DNA of 64,000 nucleotides from Methylobacterium durans. Its GTDB lineage: Bacteria; Pseudomonadota; Alphaproteobacteria; Rhizobiales; Beijerinckiaceae. Below are positions 58,012-64,000 of the stretch, one piece after another; position 1 is the stretch's first letter; every line of letters begins with the position of its first letter. Under the pieces are notes generated by a model. It was given only the letters and a program-made list of their open reading frames with translations. It made no database searches and was not told where the DNA came from. The translations under genes were made by a program, and so were the position numbers. Location: assembly GCF_003173715.1 (NCBI RefSeq), contig NZ_CP029550.1, positions 5,441,501 through 5,505,500 on the forward strand. The letters are read 5' to 3'.

Positions 58012-59762
58012 ATGGAGCGCGACCACTTCGACTACGTCGTCGTCGGGGGCGGCACCGCCGGATGCGTTCTCGCCAACCGCCTCTCCGCGGAGGGCCGGCA
58101 CCGCGTGCTCCTGCTGGAGGCGGGCCCGCGCGACCGCTCGCCCTGGATCCATCTTCCCATCGGCTACGGGAAGACGATGTTCCACAAGACCCTGAACTGG
58201 GGTTTCTACACCGAGCCCGAGCCGACCATGAAGGATCGGCGGATCTACTGGCCGCGCGGGCGCACGCTCGGCGGGTCGAGCTCCATCAACGGCCTGATCT
58301 ACATCCGCGGGCAGGCCGCGGATTACGATCACTGGGCCGCCCTCGGCAATCCGGGCTGGTCGTGGAAGGACGTCCTGCCCTACTTCATCCGCTCCGAGCA
58401 CAACAGCCGCGGTCCGAGCCCGGCCCACGGTGCGGAGGGGCCGCTCTGGTGCTCCGACATCGGGCCCCCCACCCGCTGATCGAGGCCATCATCGCGGGTG
58501 CGCAGGATCTCGGCGTCCCCCGCACCGGGGATTTCAACGGCGGCGACCAGGAAGGCGTCGGCTACTACCAGCTCTTCACCCGGCGCGGCTGGCGCTGCAG
58601 CACGGCGGTGGCCTATCTGCGCCCGGCCGCCCGACGCCCGAACCTGCGGGTCGAGGTGGAGGCCCACGCGACGGACCTGATCCTCGACGGGCGACGCGCC
58701 GCCGGCATCCGCTACCGGCAGGGCGGGGCGATCCGCGAGGCGCGGGCCGCCCGCGCGGTGATCCTCGCCGCCGGCGCCCTGCAGAGCCCGCAGCTCCTGC
58801 TCCTCTCCGGCATCGGTCCGCCGGACGAACTCGCCCGCCACGGCATCCCGGTCCGGCACGCCCTGCCGGGCGTCGGGCAGAACCTGCAGGACCATCTCCA
58901 GGTCCGGCTGATGTACCGGGTGGCAAGGGCGATCACCACGAACGACGACCTCGCCACGCTGCGGGGCCGGGCCCGCATCGGCCTACAATGGCTCCTCTCC
59001 CGGAGCGGCCCCCTCGCCGTCGGGATCAACCAGGGCGGCCTGTTCACCCGCGTCATGCCGGGCGCGGGCGGCCCCGACATCCAGTTCCACTTCGCGACGC
59101 TCTCGGCCGATCTCGCCGGCGCCAAGCCCCATCCCTGGTCCGGCTGCACCTTCTCGGTCTGCCAGCTCCGGCCGGAATCGCGCGGCAGCGTCACCTTGCG
59201 CAGCGCCGACCCGTTCGCGGCGCCGGTGATGCGGGCGAACTACCTCACCACCGAGACCGACCGGGCCTGCACCGTCGAAGGCATCAAGTTCGCCCGGCGC
59301 CTCGCCGCCACGCGGGCGCTGAGGGACCTTCTCGCGGAAGAGCACAAGCCCGGCCCCGCGGTCGCGGGCGACGCGGCGCTGCTCGACTTCGCCCGGGAGG
59401 CCGGCGCCACGATCTTCCACCCGGCCGGCACTTGCCGGATGGGCGACGACCCGATGGCGGTGACGGATGCCCGGCTGCGGGTGCACGGTCTCGACGGGCT
59501 GCGGGTCGTCGACTGCTCGATCATGCCGACCCTCATCTCCGGCAACACCAGCGCCCCGGTGGTGATGATCGCCGAGAAGGCCTCCGACATGATCCTGGCG
59601 GAGGCGCGGGACGAGGCTATCCGGGGGACGGATCACCGCGTCCGTTCGGGAGCGGTCGAGGGCGCGTCAGCGCACCGGGTGAGGGATCCAGCGTCATCCG
59701 GACCAGTCGCACCCCTCACCCCGCCCCTCTCCCGAACGGGAGAGGGAGCCCGGTGCGGATAA
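58012..59762 (+). pseudogene. GMC-family dehydrogenase (candidate isethionate dehydrogenase), frameshifted
   Basis: A choline-dehydrogenase-like flavoenzyme. The FAD motif is YVVVGGGTAGCVLANRLS, the GMC signature 1 is GGSSSINGLIYIRGQAADYD, signature 2 is AGALQSPQLLLLSGIGPPDE, and the active-site end is FHPAGTCRMGDD then ISGNTSAPVVMIAEKASDMI. The first 150 codons end in DIGPPTR at 58479; the rest is in another frame. One C missing from the C6 run at 58465-58470 explains this (GPPHPLIEAII). IseJ, the isethionate dehydrogenase known to form sulfoacetaldehyde, is of this family. The last 42 codons run into a palindromic repeat, a likely replaced C-terminus. Confidence 0.82.
59641..59750. repeat. 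Palindromic intergenic repeat, copy E (overlaps a gene end)
   Basis: GTTCGGGAGCGGTCGAGG, GCGTCAGCGCACCGGGTGAG, AGTCGCACCCCTCACCCC and CTCTCCCGAACGGGAGAG. The reading frame of the GMC dehydrogenase continues through it to 59762, so this copy encodes the end of a protein. Confidence 0.82.
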
Positions 59763-59850
59763 CCACCCGCTGCCTCCGCCGGCACGCCCCGGCGCGGAGG
59801 GAGCGGGGGCACGTCGACGTAATCCGAGCGGGTCGATCAGGGAGACGGGC

Positions 59851-61200
59851 ATGGCGGAGATCGGGAGAGGCACCGGGGAGGCCGGGCGGCCGGGCGGCCT
59901 CCGGCGGGTCGTCGCGGCGGCGCTGATCGGCGCGACGATCGAGTGGTATGACTTCTTCCTCTATGGGGTCGTGGCCGGCATCGTCCTGAACAAGCTCTAT
60001 TTCCCGGCGAGCGACCCCCTCGTCTCGACGCTTCTGGCCTACGCGACCTTCGCCGTCGGCTTCGTGGCGCGCCCCCTCGGCGGCATCGTGTTCGGGCATT
60101 TCGGCGACCGGATCGGCCGCAAGAGCATGCTGGTCATCACCCTGATGCTGATGGGCGTGGCGACCTTCCTGATCGGCCTCGTGCCGACCTACGCGCAGAT
60201 CGGGGTGGCCGCACCCGTGCTCCTGCTGGTCCTGCGCGTCGTCCAGGGCATCGGCCTCGGGGGCGAGTGGGGCGGGGCGGTGCTGATGGCTTTCGAGTAC
60301 GCGCCGCCGGAGCGCCGGGGGCTCTACGCCAGCATCCCGCAGATCGGCCTCGCCCTCGGCCTCTGCCTCGCCTCGGGCGTCGTCGCGCTGCTCTCCTACA
60401 GCTTGAGCGAGGAGCAGTTCCTGGCCTACGGCTGGCGGCTCGCCTTCCTGCTCAGCGTCGCCCTCGTCGCCGTCGGCGCCTATATCCGCCTCAACGTGAT
60501 GGAGACGCCGGAATTCGCGGCCGTGAAGGAGGAGAACCGCGAGGCCGCGATCCCCTTCGTCGCGATGATCCGCGGCTACCCGAAGAACGTCCTCGCCGGC
60601 ATGGGCGCGCGCACTGTCGACGGCGTCCTGTTCAACATCTTCGCGGTCTTCTCGATCGGCTACCTGACCCAGACCCTGCACGTGCCGCGCACGCAAGCGC
60701 TGCTCGGGGTCGCGGTCGCCGCGATCGTCCTGTGCGGGACGATCCCCCTGTTCGGCTGGCTCTCGGACCGCCTCGGGCGCACGCGGGTCTACGCCTGGGG
60801 CTCGCTCGCCACGGGGTTCTCCGCCTTCCCGGCCTTCTGGGTCTTCCTGACCTTCCCGGAGAGCATTGCGGCGATCTGGCTCGCCCTGATCGTGCCCTTC
60901 GGCATCCTCTATGCTTCGGTCTACGGGCCGGAGGCGGCCCTGTTCTCGGAGCTGTTCCCGGCGCGGGTGCGCTACACGGGGATCTCGTTCGTCTACCAAT
61001 TCTCCGGCATCTTCGCGAGCGGGCTCACGCCGATCGTCGCCACCGCGCTCCTGCAGGTCTCGGGGGCGGACCGGCCCTGGCTGGTCTGCGCCTACTGCGC
61101 GCTGGCCGGCCTGATCAGCGCGGGCTCCGCGATCTGGATCGGCCGGGCCGGGCGGCGGGAAGCGGAGGCGGCGCCGGCCGGCAGGACCCTGCCGGCCTGA
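59851..61200 (+). CDS. MFS transporter of the metabolite:proton symporter (MHS) type, candidate isethionate importer
   Basis: A 449-residue, 12-helix transporter. The family signature is AALIGATIEWYDFFLYGVVA at helix 1 and GHFGDRIGRKSMLVITLMLM between helices 2 and 3. GLGGEWGGAVLMAFEYAPPE and RGLYASIPQIGLALG complete the MHS pattern. Members import small acids such as alpha-ketoglutarate, shikimate and proline. Placed between a GMC dehydrogenase and a YeiH-type exporter, and near xsc, isethionate (an alcohol sulfonate) is a reasonable substrate, like the MFS protein of the iseUJKR clusters. The start follows CAGGGAGACGGGC. Confidence 0.85.
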   Translation: MAEIGRGTGEAGRPGGLRRVVAAALIGATIEWYDFFLYGVVAGIVLNKLYFPASDPLVSTLLAYATFAVGFVARPLGGIVFGHFGDRIGRKSMLVITLMLMGVATFLIGLVPTYAQIGVAAPVLLLVLRVVQGIGLGGEWGGAVLMAFEYAPPERRGLYASIPQIGLALGLCLASGVVALLSYSLSEEQFLAYGWRLAFLLSVALVAVGAYIRLNVMETPEFAAVKEENREAAIPFVAMIRGYPKNVLAGMGARTVDGVLFNIFAVFSIGYLTQTLHVPRTQALLGVAVAAIVLCGTIPLFGWLSDRLGRTRVYAWGSLATGFSAFPAFWVFLTFPESIAAIWLALIVPFGILYASVYGPEAALFSELFPARVRYTGISFVYQFSGIFASGLTPIVATALLQVSGADRPWLVCAYCALAGLISAGSAIWIGRAGRREAEAAPAGRTLPA

Positions 61201-61208
61201 GGCGTCGG

Positions 61209-62312
61209 GTGTCGGAAGCCAAGGGGAGCGGATCGTTGCTGCAGGACAACAGGCCGGTGCGGGCGCCCTCGGGCCTGCAGCGCTGGCGCGCCCGCCTCGG
61301 CGAGCTCGGCCCGGGCGTCGGGCTCTGCGCCGCCGTCACCGCACTCTCCATCGCCCTGCAGGAGGGCGAGGAGCGGGCCTTCGGGCATCCCTACGTGGAG
61401 GCCCTGGTCATCGCGATTCTCACCGGCATGGCGCTGCGCACCCTCTGGGAGCCGAGCCCGCGCTGGCGGCCGGGCATCGCCTTCAGCGCCAAGCAGCTCC
61501 TCGAGGTGGCGGTCATGCTGCTCGGCGCCTCGATCAGCCTCGGAGCGATCATCGCCTCGGGCCCGCTCCTGTTGAGCGCGATCATCGCCGCCGTCTTCGT
61601 AACCATCGGAGCGAGCTACGGAATCAGCCGCCTGCTCGGCCTGCCGCCGCGAATCTCGATCCTGATCGCCTGCGGCAACGCGATCTGCGGCAACTCGGCG
61701 ATCGCCGCGGTGGCGCCGGTGATCGGGGCCGACAGCGACGACGTCGCCTCCTCGATCTCGTTCACGGCGATCCTCGGCGTCGTCATGGTGCTCGGCCTGC
61801 CGCTGCTGATCCCGTTCCTCGGGCTCAGCGCCACCCAGTACGGGGTCCTGGCGGGGCTCACCGTCTACGCGGTGCCGCAGGTGCTGGCGGCCACCGTCCC
61901 GGCCGGGCTCGTCAGCACGCAGATCGGCACGCTGGTCAAGCTCGTGCGGGTGCTGATGCTCGGCCCCGTCGTCGTCACCCTGTCGCTGATGGCCGCCCGC
62001 TTCCGGGACGCGGGCCCGGCGGAAACCGGCCGGCGCCGTTTCGACCTGTTCAAGCTGGTCCCCTGGTTCATCCTCGGCTTCCTCGGGCTCGCGGGGCTGC
62101 GCTCCCTCGGCCTCGTGCCGGACGCCGCGATCTGGCCGATCACCCGGACGGCGGGCCTCCTCACCGTGGTCTCGATGGCGGCGCTGGGCCTCGGCGTCGA
62201 CGTGCGGGTGATCGGCCGCGTCGGCGGCCGGGTGACGGCCGCCGTGACCCTCTCCCTCGCCCTGCTCCTGCTGATCAGCCTCGGGCTGATCCACGGGCTG
62301 CGGCTGGGCTGA
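61209..62312 (+). CDS. YeiH/PSE-family putative sulfate or sulfite exporter
   Basis: A 367-residue membrane protein with about 10 helices, of the putative sulfate exporter family (UPF0324, YeiH). Signatures: EVAVMLLGASISLGAIIASG, then ILIACGNAICGNSAIAAVAP and TAILGVVMVLGLPLLIPFLG. The most likely task is export of sulfite or sulfate released by Xsc. It begins at GTG 61209, 8 bp after the MFS stop, so the two form one operon. A later TTG start is possible; the first 20 residues are polar and not conserved in pattern. Confidence 0.85.
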   Translation: MSEAKGSGSLLQDNRPVRAPSGLQRWRARLGELGPGVGLCAAVTALSIALQEGEERAFGHPYVEALVIAILTGMALRTLWEPSPRWRPGIAFSAKQLLEVAVMLLGASISLGAIIASGPLLLSAIIAAVFVTIGASYGISRLLGLPPRISILIACGNAICGNSAIAAVAPVIGADSDDVASSISFTAILGVVMVLGLPLLIPFLGLSATQYGVLAGLTVYAVPQVLAATVPAGLVSTQIGTLVKLVRVLMLGPVVVTLSLMAARFRDAGPAETGRRRFDLFKLVPWFILGFLGLAGLRSLGLVPDAAIWPITRTAGLLTVVSMAALGLGVDVRVIGRVGGRVTAAVTLSLALLLLISLGLIHGLRLG

Positions 62313-62387
62313 GGGGCCGAGCGCCCACCTCTCCCGGGCGTCGGCACGCGGGCGGGCGCAAGGGGGCGGCCTTGATCGGGCGCGGGT

Positions 62388-62502
62388 CCCCTCTCCCGTT
62401 CGGGAGAGGGACAGGGTGAGGGACCTGGGTCTTTCCGGAGAGGTCGCACCCCTCACCCGGTCGGCTGACGCCGACTCGACCTCTTCCGGACGGGAGAGGT
62501 GG
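62388..62502. repeat. Palindromic intergenic repeat, copy F (reverse orientation)
   Basis: CCTCTCCCGTTCGGGAGAGG, then GGTCGCACCCCTCACCCGGT, CGGCTGACGCCGACTCGACC and CGGACGGGAGAGG. It is the reverse complement of the usual layout and lies between the convergent exporter gene and xsc. Confidence 0.82.
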
Positions 62503-62521
62503 GCGCGACGGACCGCCGAAC

Positions 62522-62556
62522 GAAAACGGGCCCCCTCCCGGCCGGGAGGGGGCCCG
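62522..62556 (-). terminator. Intrinsic terminator of xsc
   Basis: CGGGCCCCCTCCCGG and its exact complement CCGGGAGGGGGCCCG form a perfect 30-bp palindrome (62527-62556). Read leftward it is followed by TTTT (62526-62523). It lies 25 bp after the xsc stop. Confidence 0.8.
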
Positions 62557-62580
62557 CGATCGCGTCCTGGCCTCGGCCCG

Positions 62581-64000
62581 TCACATCGGCGGGCGCTGCG
62601 GGCGCATGTCGGCGGCCTCGATCCCGGCGACCCGCACCGGCTTCTTCATCGCGTCCCGGCGGAAGGGCTCGCCGAGTTCCTGGTTGAGGAGGACCTCGAT
62701 GAAGGTCGTGACGCCCTGCGCCTGCGCCTCGCCGGCCTGCCGGATGGCGTGGGTCAGCTCGGCCGTCGTCTCGACCCGCACGCCCTTGAAGCCGCAGCCC
62801 TCCGCGATCTTAGCGTAGCTCAATTTCGGGTCGAGCTCGGTGCCGACGAAGTTGTTGTCGTACCAGAGGGTCGTGTTCCGCTTCTCCGCCCCCCACTGGT
62901 AATTGCGGAAGATCACCATCGTGATGGCGGGCCATTCCGCGCGGCCGATCGAGGTCATCTCGTTCATCGAGATGCCGAAGGCGCCGTCGCCGGCGAAGCC
63001 GAAGACGGGGGTGTCCGGGCAGCCGATCTTGGCGCCGACGATCGCCGGGAAGCCGTAGCCGCAGGGGCCGAACATGCCGGGCGCGAGGTATTTCCGGCCG
63101 CTCTCAAAGGTCGGGTAGGCGTTGCCGATCGCGCAATTGTTGCCGATGTCGGTGGAGAGGATCGCCTCCCGCGGCAGGCCGGCCTGGATCGCCCGCCACG
63201 CCTGGCGCGGGGACATCCGCTCGCCGTCCCGCTCCCGCGCCTCGACGTTCCAGCGCGTGCCCGGATCGTCGTCCTCGTGGTCCATCGAGGAGAGGGTCTG
63301 GAGCCAGGCCGACTTGGTCTGGTGGATCAGCGCCCTGCGCTCGGCCCGGCCGGCATCGCCGGCCTTGGCCGAGAGCTGCTCCAGGAGCTGGCGGGCCACC
63401 TGCTTGGCGTCGCCGCAGATGCCCACCGTGATCGGCTTCGTCAGCCCGATCCGGTCCGGGTTGATGTCAACCTGGATGATCCGGGCGCCCTTGGGCCAGT
63501 AATCGATCCCGTAGCCGGGCAGGGTCGAGAACGGGTTGAGCCGGGTGCCGAGCGCCAGCACCACGTCGGCCTTGGCGATCAGCTCCATCGCGGCCTTCGA
63601 GCCGTTGTAGCCGAGGGGGCCGACGGCCAGCGGGTGGCTGCCGGGGAAGGCGTCGTTGTGCTGGTAGCCGGAGCAGACGGGGGCGTCGAGACGCTCGGCG
63701 AGCGCGGCCGACTCGGCCACGGCGTCGCCGATCACGACGCCCGCCCCGTTCAGGATCACCGGGAACTTCGCCTCGGAGAGGAGCTCGGCGGCCTCGGCGA
63801 TGGCGGCGCGCCCGCCGCCCGGGCGCTCCAGGCGCACGATCTGGGGCAGCGCGATGTCGATCTCGTGGGTCCAGAAGTCGCGCGGCACATTGATCTGCGC
63901 GGGCGCGCAGCCGCGCCACGCCTTCTCGATCACCCGGTTGAGGACCTCGGCGATGCGGACGGGATCGCGCACCTCCTCCTGGTAGCAGACCATGTCCTTG
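62581..64000 (-). CDS. xsc: Sulfoacetaldehyde acetyltransferase, C-terminal part (cut by window end)
   Basis: The last 472 or so codons of a thiamine-diphosphate enzyme of roughly 600 residues; the 5' end lies beyond 64000. Xsc converts sulfoacetaldehyde and phosphate into acetyl phosphate and sulfite. The visible part starts KDMVCYQEEVRDPVRIAEVL. It has the central domain (DAPVCSGYQHNDAFPGSHPL) and the thiamine motif GDGAFGISMNEMTSIGRAEW onward to IFRNYQWGAEKRNTTLWYDN. The Xsc-specific end is KKPVRVAGIEAADMRPQ. These features separate it from acetolactate synthase. It converges with the exporter operon, and a strong terminator follows. A phosphotransacetylase gene, usual next to xsc, would be outside the window. 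Confidence 0.95.
   Translation of the reverse strand, partial: KDMVCYQEEVRDPVRIAEVLNRVIEKAWRGCAPAQINVPRDFWTHEIDIALPQIVRLERPGGGRAAIAEAAELLSEAKFPVILNGAGVVIGDAVAESAALAERLDAPVCSGYQHNDAFPGSHPLAVGPLGYNGSKAAMELIAKADVVLALGTRLNPFSTLPGYGIDYWPKGARIIQVDINPDRIGLTKPITVGICGDAKQVARQLLEQLSAKAGDAGRAERRALIHQTKSAWLQTLSSMDHEDDDPGTRWNVEARERDGERMSPRQAWRAIQAGLPREAILSTDIGNNCAIGNAYPTFESGRKYLAPGMFGPCGYGFPAIVGAKIGCPDTPVFGFAGDGAFGISMNEMTSIGRAEWPAITMVIFRNYQWGAEKRNTTLWYDNNFVGTELDPKLSYAKIAEGCGFKGVRVETTAELTHAIRQAGEAQAQGVTTFIEVLLNQELGEPFRRDAMKKPVRVAGIEAADMRPQRPPM

Noticed and set aside
28753..62502. CRISPR array
   Set aside because: The repeated palindromes are widely separated between genes with no regular spacers, and no cas gene is present.
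62581..64000. Acetolactate synthase large subunit
   Set aside because: The superfamily matches, but the end KKPVRVAGIEAADMRPQ and the motif GDGAFGISMNEMTS are specific to sulfoacetaldehyde acetyltransferase.

Overview
The window reads as chromosomal DNA of a high-GC alphaproteobacterium of Methylobacterium type. The evidence is the GC-rich codon use, a MucR/Ros regulator, a FixJ-like two-component system, a GTTC-N7-GTTC LexA box of the alphaproteobacterial form, and DUF6894, DUF2171 and PRC-barrel small proteins. I assign no species.

Positions 1 to about 18350 are an accessory region. It holds four insertion sequences: an intact IS3-family element of the IS2 type with a 5-bp target duplication, an IS5-family element flanked by CTAG, an IS630-family element at TA, and a second IS3-family element without a target duplication. 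It also holds one complete RTX protein, one RTX gene beheaded by an IS, a LexA-controlled umuDC pair, two identical 503-bp copies of a block encoding a secreted repeat protein, many small orphan genes (one of 35 codons), a resolvase fragment and an HNH endonuclease. The region ends at the 3' part of a tRNA gene (18303-18348) that has no 5' half next to it. This looks like the attachment-site scar of an integrated island.

Positions 18430 to 51460 look like ordinary high-GC chromosome. In order they contain envelope and PRC-barrel proteins, an alpha/beta hydrolase, a histidine kinase with a FixJ-like regulator and a lone receiver protein, an exonuclease/acetyltransferase pair, a Crp-type regulator, a TetR/SDR divergent pair with two palindromic operators, an ABC-F ATPase, a TPR protein, a TonB-like protein, an RND efflux operon with its TetR regulator and two perfect operators, peptidoglycan enzymes (a lytic transglycosylase and a DUF2778 protein), a ModE-like regulator fused to a ligand-binding domain, a 1312-residue autotransporter and a histone-deacetylase-like gene. 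A family of roughly 110-bp palindromic intergenic repeats (arms CTCTCCCG / CGGGAGAG) is scattered from 28.7 kb to the end.

Positions 51500 to 64000 form the most coherent system: a probable C2-sulfonate catabolic locus. A leftward operon encodes a succinyl-CoA-synthetase-like two-subunit CoA ligase, an acylating aldehyde dehydrogenase resembling SauS, and an MFS importer. A LysR regulator is divergent to it. A rightward group encodes a GMC dehydrogenase (frameshifted here), an MHS-type MFS importer and a YeiH-type sulfate/sulfite exporter. Sulfoacetaldehyde acetyltransferase (xsc, cut by the window end) converges on this group and has its own terminator. The inferred logic is that sulfoacetate, via its CoA ester, and isethionate, via the GMC dehydrogenase, both become sulfoacetaldehyde. 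Xsc then splits sulfoacetaldehyde to acetyl phosphate and sulfite, and the exporter removes the sulfur anion.

Several otherwise well-conserved genes (TPR protein, deacetylase, GMC dehydrogenase, a small secreted protein, probably the histidine kinase) are each broken by loss of one G or C in a homopolymer run. This points to sequencing error rather than real decay and should be kept in mind when using the pseudogene calls.
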